The notes: generated by a model not told the origin, from the sequence alone. DNA of 64,000 nucleotides from Zanthoxylum bungeanum (GCA_019454045.1 SKCR01025356.1:248001-312000); one strand, 5' to 3'; shown: positions 21,501-33,320, counted from the first letter of the stretch. Translations and numbers: made by a program.

Positions 21501-22502
21501 GTACCCAATTTAATCAATAGAATGAAAAGCCCCAATTTTGGATAATACATCAACCCTAGAAATTTCAATTAATCAAATTAAGTCGCTCTCTTGCTCTACG
21601 TGTATTTTTGATTATGTCAGGTATATCCATCACGGAATCAAATCTCATGTCCATAATTTACCCACTCATAAATTATGACGACCACAAATATTCTCGTTGA
21701 ACCATACAAGTTGAGATCTTCGCAAACATATAATCCTTCTGTCATAGGCATCAAGATAAATACCAGAGACATAGATATAATCGTCAAATATCATAAGGTA
21801 TTATCCCGTCGACGTGTAGATTCGTGATTTCTCAATAACACTCAGAACTCATTTTCGAGTTTACCATGCTCATGGATTTGATAAATCGCAATCTCATGAA
21901 GTGGATACCTAAATCTTGTACGCAGGACTGAAGAATCCTCTCTGGACACATCACCGGATATCATGAGCATCAGTCCACACCTAACGAACAGGCGGAGGTC
22001 TAGCCTAAAAAGGTCAAAGACGTGATTGTCATCAAAGTGTGGAGGATAACTCATATATCCACATGGTATCTCAAGTCAAAAGACCACTTTGACACTCAAC
22101 TCATGAAGATTCCTATTGACGCAAACGTACCATCTATTAGGAATCTTCTGTGAGTCGTTCAGTGCTCATCCGCTATGAACACCTACATGTCTATACGAGT
22201 TTCCCTAAACTCGTGGCTCACTGAGATAAACCACCAGAATATAATATTATGATATACGACATGTACCAGTTTCCCGGGTTTACTTTCGGACCAAGAATGT
22301 AAGCCTTGACCAAGAACTGTTTAAGAATGATATTGTTACAACATTTCTCAATGTCAATTGTGATGCCTTTTCAATTACGTTATAACTTAATCATTCCTTG
22401 GTCTAATAAAACTGTAAATTTTATTCATAAAAAACTATTATTCATACACGTATTTATAAGAAAATACATGAGAAATCGGCATGCCAAGTACCAACTCCAG
22501 CA
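21501..22502 (-). repeat. Copia-A 3' LTR, second part
   Basis: Continues the LTR after the gypsy insertion; matches 30933-33320 with about 900 bp missing (counterpart about 31013-31910). It contains a sense-strand short frame (22054-21842) shared with other LTRs. The inner end is TGCTGGAGTTGG on the minus strand. Confidence 0.9.
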
Positions 22503-22515
22503 ATATCTCCCACTT
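22503..22515 (-). promoter_or_regulatory. Copia-A polypurine tract
   Basis: AAGTGGGAGATAT on the minus strand, directly before the 3' LTR; the usual site for plus-strand DNA priming. The same AGTGGGAG(A) word precedes the Z and X 3' LTRs. Confidence 0.8.
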
Positions 22516-22607
22516 ACTCTAGTGCCATAACCGATAGTATCTCATACCCATCGCCTATGTATTCGTATCAAATAACTTAGGAGGAATGGCCTTGGTAAGC
22601 GAATCTG

Positions 22608-23873
22608 TTACATTTTCCTCACTCCATATCTTGCATACGACAATGTCTCCATGCGACACAATCTCTCGAATGATATGGTACTTTCGATCCTCATGCTTCG
22701 ACTTTTGATGTGCTCTGGGTTCCTTTGCTTCCGAACAGCTCCGGTATTATAACAGTGCAAAGGAATTAGATTCTCAATACTTGGGACAAATTTCAATTCT
22801 GTGACAAAGTTTCTAATCCAGACAGCTTCCTTTGCAGCCTCAAATGATGTAATATATTCCACCTCAGTGGTGGAATCAACGAATCCTGATGTAGACTTTC
22901 TATCATCTGGATCCGATTGGAAATCTGAATCTGTATACCCATTAACTTGCAGTTCTCCTTCTCCATAAAATAAAAACTTATCCTTAGTACCTTTGAGATA
23001 CTTCAGGATATGTTTAACGATCATCCAATGGTCGTTTCCTGGATTTGATTGATATCTACTGATTTCACTAACCGAGTAACTAATATCAGGTCGCGTACAC
23101 AACATGGCATACATAATGCTACCCAAACTTGAAGCATAAGGTAGATTAGACATTCTAATATTCTCATCTTCAGTTTGCGGACATTTTTTCTTCGAAAGAT
23201 GTATACCATGTAGGAAAGGTATGTTAACTGTCTTACAGTTGCTGAAATTATACATTTCTAAGATCTTAACTATGTACGTAGACTGAGACAATCCTATAAG
23301 CTTCTTTTCTCTATCTCTATAGAGTTTTATACCCAAGATATAAGAAGCTCCATCCAGGTCTTTCATAGAGAAGTTTTTATAGAGATAAGTTTGTACGCCA
23401 TGCATCATCCCGATATCATTCCCAATTATCAGGATGTCATCCACATAGAGTATGAAAAACACCACCATGCTCCCACTGACCATTTTATACAACATGATTC
23501 TTCTATATTCTTGAGGAAACCAGACAATCTAAGAACCTCATCGATTCAAAGATTCCAACTCCGTGAAGCTTATTTAAGTCCATAAATGGACTTCTTAAGC
23601 TTACAAACCATATCTAAGTCTTGGCTGGAAGAAAAACCCTTCGACTGTTCCATATAAATTTCTTCATCAAGAAATACATTCAAGAATGTCATTTTGACAT
23701 TCATTTGTCAAATCTCGTAGTCATGGTAGGCAGATATAGCTAATAAAATCCTAATAGACTTCAACATCGCTACTGGCGAAAACGTTTCATCATAGTCGAC
23801 ACCAGGTCGTTGTGTGTAACCCTTTGCAACCAACCGGGCCTTGAAAGTTTCAAAGCTTCCATCAGGCCCTCTC
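22608..23873 (-). pseudogene. Copia-A reverse transcriptase and RNase H
   Basis: Minus strand, reading from 23873: KRGPDG...[25 protein letters not shown] (RT start, in a broken frame), then from 23495 an open frame with LYVDDILIIGNDI (YVDD catalytic motif), the SMKDLDGASYILGIKLYRDR segment, YASSLGSIMYAMLCTRPDI, GYTDSDFQSD and the EYITSFEAAKEAVWI RNase H part. A deletion of about 20 codons follows STSGFV. After NTGAV the frame shifts and the C-terminus is garbled. The block is cut from the rest of pol by the solo LTR at 23874. Confidence 0.9.
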
Positions 23874-26068
23874 TTTAAGTGTCCTAGACATGCAACGTGA
23901 TCTCTAAGCGTGATTATTGTGTGAATTAATCAAGAAAGTTGCGGAATACTTACATTGATCGGATATTAGGATTTCAAAAATTCCATGGATGTTGAAGCTT
24001 TCAAGCTCATGTGTGAGTATCCATATCACCATCATTTGACTCCTTTATGTGCTAGCAAGAACAAAATTGGAACAAATTTTATCTCCCAAGGGGAAGCAAA
24101 TTTGCCCAAGAGAAAGAGGGAAGCAATCGGCCAAACTGATAAGAGGCAATTTGCTTTTTACTTTGCTATATTTTCAATCAGAGGCCATTCGGCCATATGT
24201 AGAGAAAAGAACAATGGCCACACTTCCAAAGAAAAGCAATAAAAATGCTTTTGGCCAATGTCAGAGAGAAAACCAAAATGGCCACACGCCAAAATAAAAA
24301 AGGCAGTGAGTGAATTCAATGGCCACACTTCAAAATGGATAATCATGAAAGCAGTGGCCAATCGGCCATGAAGAGAGAGAAATTAAAGAATTTTAAAAAA
24401 AATCATTAATTGATTTTTACTTCGTAGGTATGTTGTGTATCAAATTCAATTTAATTTATTGTCAACCACTTATATCAATTGTTGACAATTGATGTAAGTC
24501 ATGGGTCCCACCCATTTAATTCCAAATCTAGTTGGCTTACACAACACATTTTGGGCTCAAATTCGTTTAATCCGATTAAACGAATTTTCCGTCGCGACGT
24601 AATTAAATCTAATTTAATTAAATAATTATGCCTTGCAAAATTATTATTAAAGTTGCTTACGAATTAATTCCAAATTAATTCGTTCGCTAGAATTAAAATC
24701 TAATTTAATTCCGCGTTGAAATCCGATTTCATTTAATATACCTAATATATTATTTTAGCCCAATTAAATAAATTAAATAGTAAAATCCAATTTCACCATT
24801 AAATTTACTTTGCCGATTAATTCCAAATTAATCGCGTTCTCTCCTCTCGACAAATTTAATCCCAGATAAATTCTCGACGCAATTAATCCCAGATTAATTC
24901 TTTCTCTGATAATTAATCCCGGATTAATTCTTAATTATTTCTCTGATAATTAATCCCAGATTAATTTTTACCGTAATTAATCCCAGATTAATTTTCTCTC
25001 TCTTAATTAATCCCGGATTAATATTATTCGAGTCAAATATCATCGGTGAATCTTTAGGATGCGACCCAAGAGATCCCTGGATATGTTGGCAGTAAATATG
25101 GTCATCGGACTATCCAAATACGTGCGTACCTGGTACCACATACTTACCGATTTACAAGACATGATTGGCTTCTAGCAAAGCATCGTGTCTACCCAATTCT
25201 CCAGAAATATTCTTCTACGGAATATATGATTTTTGTCAGGCGTAGTATATGTAGTATTGCGTATTACGATCCAGTATCGGATGTCACATGCTAGGCATGG
25301 GGCTGGAGTTGTGTCTGCTCCGTACGAAGTATATATCGGATCACTAGCAACTAGTCTCTTTATGATCGGAAAGTCATGACCTAGTCAAACTTCCCCGATG
25401 ACTATAGCACTTAGAGTACCAGTTCTGTATCCCTGCGTGATCATCATCTCCATATGACTGAAGTGATACTTCCATCTTGACATCACACCCAATACACTAC
25501 GATTCTCAGTATACCCAGAAGAGGCGTACACAGAACCTGTTAAAGGCCCAGACGACCAAAACCAAAGTATATTGATTGTCGCAAGTATTAGCGATGCAAG
25601 TCTCAGGTTAAGACCAAATACACCTACCCTGATTTGGATTCCCATAGACACATAGTCATACTACCAATGGGATTCCGAGGGGTCTATCCAGAGCGAAGCT
25701 GTTTCCGTACCATCGGTAAACAGAACCTCATATTACACTTGCATGAGTATCCAATACCCAAATATATGAGAACTATGTCGTTATGCTTCCATAACACGCA
25801 CACGTGTAATACTAGCCTATTCCGCATTATCGATGTTCAGTCTCGATAATACTACGACTAGGGATATTTAATGATTAAACCTTTGTGGATTAATATTGTC
25901 TCATATCTTATTAATCCGGAACTAATCATAAGGACTTTTATCATTTATATATCCGAGTAATCCAATTACAAATGATAAAAGAGTAATTTCCTTTGTCACA
26001 TAGTTAATTTGTACAACAACACTGTGTTCTGTACAAATAGTGATGCTATGGGTCATAATTGTCCAACA
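23874..26068 (-). mobile_element. Solo LTR of an X-like copia family
   Basis: It sits inside Copia-A pol, exactly between the codons for YKRKR and RGPDG. Flanks are CTCTC at 23869-23873 and 26069-26073. The outer end TGTTGGACAATTATGACCC (minus strand) matches the start of the X LTRs, and 25030-26060 matches the reverse complement of 52285-53330. The opposite end has drifted. No internal coding is attached, so this is what LTR-LTR recombination would leave. It contains a sense short frame (25651-25385). Confidence 0.88.
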
Positions 26069-26884
26069 CTCTCTTCCTCTTGTAAACCCATTTACAACCG
26101 ACAAAAATGATTCCCTCAAGAAGAGGAACCAAGTCCCAGACTTGATTTTGATGCATTGAGTCTAACTCTGATTTCATGGCTTCCTGCCATTTCATGGAAT
26201 CGATGTCTAACATCGCTTCTTTGTAAGTCTTCGGGTCAGTCTCTTCTGCCAAAAGCATATCAAGATCCATGTTCTGTATCAAAGACAAGTGATTAAGAGG
26301 TCTTGTGACCCTACTCGACCTACGAAGTGTGTGCGTTAAAGATCCTTTACCTTCTTGAACCTCATGTTCCTCATGTGGTTCATCAATTATAGGCTGAACT
26401 TCATCAAGTTCAACTTGTCTATGATCTCCTCCTTCAGCCAAAAATTCTATTTCTAGAAATTTTACGAAGCGAGCTACAAACACGTTTCGACGCTCGGAAT
26501 TATAGAATAAATATCCTTTCGTATTGGAAGGATACCCAACAAACCTAAATTTTTTCCCTCGAGGCAAAATCTTATTCTTCTGCGCCACTCTGATGTACGC
26601 AGGACAGACCCAAATCCTAATATAATTAAAGTTCGATTGCCTACCAGTCCATATCTGATATGGGGTCGTAGGAACAACTTTGGAAAAAAATCTGTTCAAA
26701 AGATGAATTGCAGTAAGAAGCGCATAGACCCACAAGTAATATAGCATATCTGTAAAACTCAACATAGAACGAACCATATCCATTAAATTTCAATTTCTCA
26801 TCCCATACACTCCATTATGTTGTGGAGTACCTGAATGAGTATATTGAGCGAGAATCTCATTCTCCTTTAAATAATTAGTGAACT
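26069..26884 (-). pseudogene. Copia-A integrase C-terminus to RT start
   Basis: Open frame 26783-26046 has MVRSMLSFTDM, PYQIWTGRQSNFNYIRIW (integrase core end), the KGYLFYNSER segment, the connector with RRSSRVTRP, and WQEAMKSELDSMHQNQVWDL leading into RT (CKWVYKRK). Upstream, 26981-26790 carries the integrase stretch ILAQYTHSGTPQHNGV. A stop separates the two. The frame then runs into the solo LTR. Confidence 0.88.
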
Positions 26885-28215
26885 TGTTGTGATATTTTAT
26901 ATCGTACCGCAAGTGTACGGTGTCAAGTTTTAGTAAAAATGAGTTAAGAGTGTTGAACCCACAGGGATTGTGTTCATTCACACTAAATACTACAATTGAT
27001 AATCCTAACTTTATTTAGAAAACAAATAATAAAGATTTAACTAGATAAATAATATATAAAAATATTTAGATATTAGGAACTAATACGATAGAGATTCTAG
27101 AGTCTGATTTCACCTAGCTATCCTCTTTGTATTTGTCATGCAATTAATCTTTGTTCAGTTATATTGTTTATAAATCACGAATCCTAGAGTATTCGCTCCA
27201 TCTCTCGAGTAACAGTGAAAATATTATCAACTACAGATTTCGATATCCCTATAAAAATCTAGTAATTAACAACTCATTACGTCTTGTGATTCTATGTTAA
27301 TGACTTCAGAGGAACTATATATTCTCCCGAACTCTATAGAATCATAGGTCATATTCTCTAGATCTATTCAAAATCCCCTATCCCGAGTGATAGATTCTAA
27401 ACATGCATCATCTTAATTTGTGGTCAGCAAACAAGAAGCATTAAACTCAAAAGAATATAAATAAACGTAATAAAACTTCATAACAAAATTGATAAACAAT
27501 AAAAAGGTTCAAGCATCGATTACATCATTCTCTAGAATTAAGGAGTTAGTTCATGACTAAAGATAAAAACAATAACAATAAAGTCATGAATCTAATGGAA
27601 ATCATTAGAATTCTAAGAAAAAAACAAGAAGATAAAACCTAAATTGAATCTCTTCGTCTTCGGACGTCACCGCCTTCGTCTCCTCTTTTCATTCTTCAAT
27701 CCTCCTCCTTGGATCTCTCTAAAAAATAAGTGTTTTGTGTTTTATGTTGTGTATTAGCCTAATCTTTTTGCTTTGGACGAACTTATCTATTTATTATAAA
27801 GTCTTGGGGTCATTAAGCATGTAAAAACCCTAAGATTAGTGATTTTGGGCATTCCGCAGCGCCGCAGTGCCTGGACTTGGGCATTGCGGTACCAAAGCCA
27901 CTGGAATTTTGTATGGGGACGTGCAGGCACCGCAGTGCCTAGAGGTTGGGTGCTGCGGTGCAAGTGAATTATTTTCACTGATTCTTGCGTCTTGCATCTC
28001 TGCTCTTCCCGCGCACGTCCGATGCGTCCATATGATCCCAAAACACGTATAAATGCCCCAAGATCCATGTATTAATGCCTCCTACCAATAAAACATAAAA
28101 GAACTACAAAATACATTAAATGATACGAAATCTAACAAAATAGTAAGCTAAGAATACATGAATAAGTGGGTATAAACCACACTTATTAGAACTCACCGCT
28201 CATATATTCACCACA
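26885..28215 (-). mobile_element. 1.3-kb non-coding insertion in the integrase
   Basis: Interrupts the integrase between the SDRGGEY region and FTNYLKEN. Ends are TGTGGTGAATAT (minus start) and ATATCACAACA (minus end), an LTR-like TG...CA pair. It contains a phrase CCCTGTGGGTTCAACAC and ACTTGCGGTACGATA near one end, seen widely in plant repeats, and a GC-rich block at 27840-28030. No target duplication was found. It could be a solo LTR; the class is unresolved. Confidence 0.6.
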
Positions 28216-29176
28216 TCAATCCGATTATAGGCATTTGATGAATTTCCCAGTTTATTTTTCCACTTCGTTTTGGAAATCTTTGAACCCTTCAAAAGTTTCC
28301 TATTTATGTTTCATCAAGTAAACATAACCATACCGAGATAGATCATCGGTAAAGGTAACGAATTATTGAAAGCCACTATGAGTAGTAAGACTCATGGGAC
28401 CACATACATCAGAATGTACTAGTTCCGATAAGTCTGAGGCTCGATGTCCTACACCGGTAAATGAGACTTTTGTCATTTTACCCTGAATACAAGATTCAAA
28501 AGTCGGATAAGGTTCAATTGTGATATTCTCAATCAAACCATTCCTAACCAACTTGGTAAGGCATCGTACGTTAATGTGACCTAACCTCATATGCCACAGT
28601 TTAGTATCATTAACATCAGATCTATTTCGTTTATTAGTCCCAACATTCAAAATATCTCTAGATGGATGTAAAATGTAATGACCATTCTCATTTCACATTG
28701 AAGGATATGAATATTATATTTATCATATAAATACAAAGAATAATTGTTAATATTTACACAAAAACCTTCTGTATCTAATACAAAAAGTGATATAATATTT
28801 ACCACACATCCTAGCACAAAATACGTCATTTTAAAAAATGGTCCCACTGGACAAGGAAATCTCATATACCCGAACTGCAACTTCATCCAAAGAGTCGCCA
28901 CTCCCAAAACGCAACTACAACGATCCAGATTTCAGCTTTCTACTTTCCTTTAGCCACTGCAACAAATTACAGATGTGAACAAGACAAGCAGAGTCTAAAA
29001 TCCAACTAGAAGAAATAGCTTCACAAGCTAAAGAGATATCAATAACTGGAAAAATAAATATACTTGAAGCAGAGGCTCTGTCTCTCTTCAGTGTGCAAGA
29101 TATTCAGGATAGTTACGCTTTCAGTGTCTAACCTTGCTACAGTGGTGGTATGTATCTTTAGCAGCTCTCTTGGGTT
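28216..29176 (-). pseudogene. Copia-A protease, GAG-pre-integrase and IN start
   Basis: At 28982-29008 the protease active site reads WILDSACLVHIC, where DSG would be usual, so the Gly is changed. 28907-28647 covers the end of the protease region (VVNIISLFVLDTEGFCVNINN). 28650-28363 is the pre-integrase domain with LWHMRLGHIN, ESCIQGKM and the integrase opening HSDVCGPMSLTTHSGF. Several stops and frameshifts occur. The zinc knuckle expected near 29100 is not recognisable. Confidence 0.82.
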
Positions 29177-29905
29177 TTAGTTTCCTATCTTACCCTGAAG
29201 AGCGATCTTTTTGCCTTTCTTCTTCTTTCTTTTGCCCTTCTTTTGAGAAGCGGTAGAAAGAGAAGTAGGTTTCAGAAGGTGAGTCAGCACTCCCTTCTTA
29301 AGATCTACCTTAGCAGTGAGCAGCATCATATGCAACTCACTGTAAGAACAATGAATCCCATGCATATTAAAATTCAGCACAAACTGGCGAAATGTGCTCG
29401 GGAGTGAGCCTAGTATCAAACTAAGCCCAAGAGTTTCATTGAGTAGAAAGTCATATCGCCTCAATTGATCAATCAAATCAATCCTATGAAGCACATACGG
29501 ACTGACTGGTTGACCCTCATCCAGTCTTGAGTGAAACAGTTCTACCACCACTCTATGAACAATAATTTACTCTTGATTCATAAAGAGCTCCCTAAGCTGA
29601 GAGATTATGCTATATGAATCAGACATATCAATATATTGCCTCTTCAGCTTTTGAGTCAGCGATCCAAGGATATATGATTTAACTTTTATATCATCATCCT
29701 TCCATTTCTGGAAGTTTGCAAGCTCATCGGGTGTTGACTCAGGTGGTATAGCTAGAGGAACCGGTCCATCCAACATATACCATAATCTCTCGGATTCGAG
29801 GACAATCCTCAAATCCATTTCCCAGTCAGCAAAATTTTTAGGCCCAATTAGCTTGTTCGCATCAAGCATAAGAGCGAAGGGATTGGAAGACGAAGAGCCG
29901 ACCAT
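29177..29905 (-). pseudogene. Copia-A Gag
   Basis: 29905-29567 begins MVGSSSSNPFALMLDANKL and has FADWEMDLRIVLESERLWYM and KVKSYILGSLTQKLKRQY, typical of plant copia Gag (UBN2/DUF4219-like). A stop interrupts it; the second frame 29551-29177 continues with VELFHSRLDEGQPVSPYV and LILGSLPSTFRQFVLNFNM and ends in a Lys-rich tail. Role: virus-like particle formation. Confidence 0.88.
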
Positions 29906-30640
29906 CGCAAATCTATCATATAGATAGCGAAAGAAATATTAGCAGATAAGACAGTTTCATACAATATCAAACATAACATCATATAAATCATGGATTTTTA
30001 ATTTAAATGACGTCCTCTCACTGAATCATGCAATATTGTAATCCCCAAACAGAAAGCAATAATATAATCAAATTAAATTAAACAGCATGAAGTAGATCCC
30101 ATAAATATGTTTCGGCTCAATCCTTTGGCACGTTCTCGGCTACGTATATTCATTAGATAGACAACTATTGTCAATAACAAAAGTGACTCATAAATTTCGG
30201 TCCTGATCGTTTCTCATTGTGGTAGCTTTGGCACGTTCACAATGAGGCATTTTCAAGGCTTAACTTGTCAGTAACAAACTCAAGTTACAGTGTAGCCTTG
30301 ACAACTTTGGCATGTTCAGGATTTCCATTTTCACTTGAATTTGTCTCTTATCATATAAGTTCTACCGACACAAATGAAATACCATCAGCCATAACTGCAC
30401 AGCTTTGGCACGATACAGCTACAACATCAACAAAAGATTCGCATCCGTACTGACAAGGCGGACCAAGGAAAAAGCACACACAAATACAATTTACTTTAAA
30501 GCCTTATTAAAGGAAATTTTTCGCTAAACTGTCAAACAGATTATTTAGATCATATCTAAGAAATCATGTGTTTATGGAAATAAGTCTTAGATTACATATC
30601 AAATATCATGCTAGAATCATTTTATGGATTATGAATCAGA
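29906..30640 (-). promoter_or_regulatory. Copia-A leader with four GTGCCAAAG words
   Basis: Non-coding, between the PBS and Gag. CTTTGGCACG (or CTTTGGCATG) on the plus strand, that is CGTGCCAAAG in element sense, starts at 30123, 30226, 30305 and 30413. Spacings are about 103, 79 and 108 bp. A related leader is present in Z with similar spacing. It may be packaging or structural RNA; this is inference. Confidence 0.65.
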
Positions 30641-30655
30641 CAGGCTTTGATACCA
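30641..30655 (-). promoter_or_regulatory. Copia-A primer-binding site
   Basis: TGGTATCAAAGCCTG on the minus strand, three bases inside the 5' LTR; close to the initiator-tRNA-Met complement TGGTATCAGAGC common in plant copia. Confidence 0.85.
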
Positions 30656-30658
30656 TTT

Positions 30659-33320
30659 TGTTAGCGTATTTGCGGTTTTACCGGGTGGCGCAAAGGAATG
30701 TGAAAAATCTGATTTTTCAAATTTCAAAAATTTTTCTTTGAAATATTAAAATAAACTATTTATTTTAATATTTAATCCCAAATCAAGTTTGGAATTACCC
30801 AAATTACCCTTTAGCCGAAAATTGCCTAATATGCAAACTTTTTACATTTTGCTCATTTTAGTCCAAAAGTGTCAATTATACATTTAAGTGTTTCTAAAAC
30901 ACTAGCAAAATTATTAATATACATCTAATGTAATCAATTTAATCCATAGAATGAAAAGCCCTAATTTTGGATAATATATCAACCCTAGAAATTTCAATTA
31001 ATCAAATTAACCAAATTTCCACCAAATTGACATTCAATCTAGCATTACAATAATCATTCTAATATTCTTAAAGTCTCACCACATTCAAAAATACTCAAGA
31101 ACAATTCTAGGGTTCTAAAAAGTGGCATAGAAGCTCTAGAATTGCAACTTCCATTTCCTAGATCAAATTGAACTTTAATAACTGTTATTAGGCTCAAACT
31201 ATCTTCATACATGCATTCAATCTTCCCAACAAACATCCAACAAATAAAAAAAAAAAACCCAAATTCAAGAGAAGGAAAAATATATACATCACATGTATTC
31301 TCGAAAATGCAAAGGAAATAATTTCCAAGCTAAGAGAATAATAAACTTACCTTAAACTTGAAAAATCTTTAAGCCTTTTTGCTTGATTTTGATCCCCAAA
31401 TTTTTCTTTCTATTTTTAGGTTTTTCTCTCTAATTTTGTTGTTGAAGAAATGAGAATAGTTCCCAAAATCTTAATTGGCCAAAACTTGTAGCAATTAGTG
31501 GGAGAGAAATATATTTTTTAATTTGAAACAATTTTCGTTAAAAAATATCTCATTCCACTCAATTCCAACAATGCCAAATGTCAACATAATAAAGCATCCT
31601 ACACATGTCTAATACATGTGAAATACATACTTTTGAACTCCTAATACATTTATTTAATAAATTAATTAATTAATCCATTTAATCAAAATATATAATGTAT
31701 TTCTACATTTACAATAAATGTTAAAATACATTCAAGGTTGACATATATCCCAAAAAATATTCGGTAATTAATTAATACGTATCTAATCAAATTATGTATC
31801 AAATACACATACATATTAATTTGGGAAATTACCAAATATCACGCATATGTAATTTTTCCTTTAACCGTTAAACGATTTCCGAATAATCAATATTATTCGT
31901 TTTAAGTCTCCTTTGTGCTCTACGAGTATTTTTTATTACGTGAAACTCTTTAAGTTCAGGTATATCCGTCACAGAATCAAATCCCGTGTCCATAATTTAC
32001 CCACTCATAAATTATGACGACCGCAGATATTCTCACTGAACCATACAAGTTGAGATCTTCGCATACGTATAATCCTTCCGTCATAGGTATCCGGATAAAT
32101 ACCAGAGACATAGATATAATCGCCAAATCTCATAAGGTATTATTCGTCGACGTATAGATTCGCGATTTCTCAATAACACTCAGAACTCATTTCCGAGTGT
32201 ACCATGGCCATGGATTTGATAAATCGCAATCTCATGAAGTGGATACCTAAATCCAGTACGTAGGACTGATAGATCCTCTCTGGACACATCACCGAATATC
32301 ATTAGCATCAGTCCATACCCAACGAACAGACGAAGGTCTAACCTAAAAAGTTCAAAGACGTGATTGTCATCAAAGTGTGGATGATAACTCATATATCCAC
32401 CATGGTATCTCAAGTCAAAGGACCATTATGCTACTCAACTCGTGAAGATTCCTATTGATGCAAGCGTACCATCTATTAGGAATCTTACGTGAGTCGTTCA
32501 GTGCTCATCCGCTATGAACACCTACATGTCTATACGAGTTTCCCTAGACTCGTGGATCACTGAGATAAACCACTGGAATCTAATATTCCGATAGACGGGC
32601 TCTTCTTTCTAGATTCGATAGTAGTCAGTCACTCAGAGTTCAGTCATTTCTTTCACCTGAATGGCCTCTCTTCCCGCTGGCCGCCTTAGTTCAGTCGAAT
32701 GAGTTTTGAGAGGCGAGTCCATGGGGAGTAGTTGCTTGAGGGGAACTACAAACAGCGCTTTTTAGCTTTCTTCAGGATTTGGCCCGAACTGTTCGGCAGA
32801 TTCCCACAAATTACGCACGTCTCAAAACCAACGGCGATATCCTCTGCCATACAGAAACCAAAAAAAAAAGGGCCTATCGAAGTGGGTCCATGCGCACCAA
32901 AGACAATGATGGATGGTACCAGGTTTCGCTACACTTTACTTTTACGAATCCAGGCGCCTTGTTTGCCATAGCCTTTATATGATCGGGGTTGCCCATTCTT
33001 GGGGAATTGGAGGATCGGATGCTAAAGTAAAGAAGAGCAAGTCAAGGCCTTACCAGTCTCCCGAGTTTACTTTGGACCAAGAATGTAAACCTTGACCAGG
33101 AACAGTTTAAGAATGATACTGTTACAATATTTCTCAATGTCAATTGCGACGCCTTTACAATTACGTTATAACTTAATCATTCATAGGTCTAGTACGTCTT
33201 TACCATTTTTATATATAATATTGACGAAACTGTAAATTTTATTCATAACAAACTATTATTCATACACGTATTTACAAGGAAATACATGAGAAATCGGCAC
33301 GCCGAGTACCAACTCCAACA
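30659..33320 (-). repeat. Copia-A 5' LTR (2.66 kb with an insertion)
   Basis: TGTTAGCG... to ...CCAACTCCAACA on the plus strand. It holds about 900 bp that the 3' LTR has lost and about 450 bp that the 3' LTR never had. Part of it (about 31900-32590) is similar, in reverse complement, to the Z LTRs. A sense short frame lies at 32413-32180. Confidence 0.9.
32599..33046. other. Foreign 450-bp insertion in the 5' LTR
   Basis: Absent from the paired LTR, where the flanks join (GATA(T/G)ACGA... to ...ACCAGTTTCCCGG at about 22250-22280). It is visibly less AT-rich than its surroundings, with several overlapping short frames and no transposon signature. Organellar DNA is one possible source; not identified. 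Confidence 0.6.

Larger units (their letters stand above)
6304..33320 (-). mobile_element. Copia-A: Ty1/copia LTR retrotransposon, broken
   Basis: Outer boundaries are LTRs beginning TGTTA and ending near CCAACTCCA(A/G)CA on the plus strand. Flanks are CTTTA (6299-6303) and TTTTA (33321-33325), a 5-bp target duplication with one mismatch. On the minus strand the order is 5' LTR (30659-33320), tRNA-Met-like PBS, leader, Gag, protease, integrase, RT/RNase H, polypurine tract and 3' LTR (6304-6579 plus 21501-22502). That domain order (integrase before RT) defines copia. It is interrupted by a gypsy element, a solo LTR and a 1.3-kb insertion, and its 5' LTR holds a further insertion. Without them it would be about 8-9 kb. 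It is not capable of coding a complete polyprotein. Confidence 0.92.

Noticed and set aside
26885..28215. Helitron or MITE identity for the 1.3-kb insertion
   Set aside because: No convincing Helitron end (TC...CTRR with a hairpin) or long terminal inverted repeats; LTR-like TG...CA ends fit better, though not proven.
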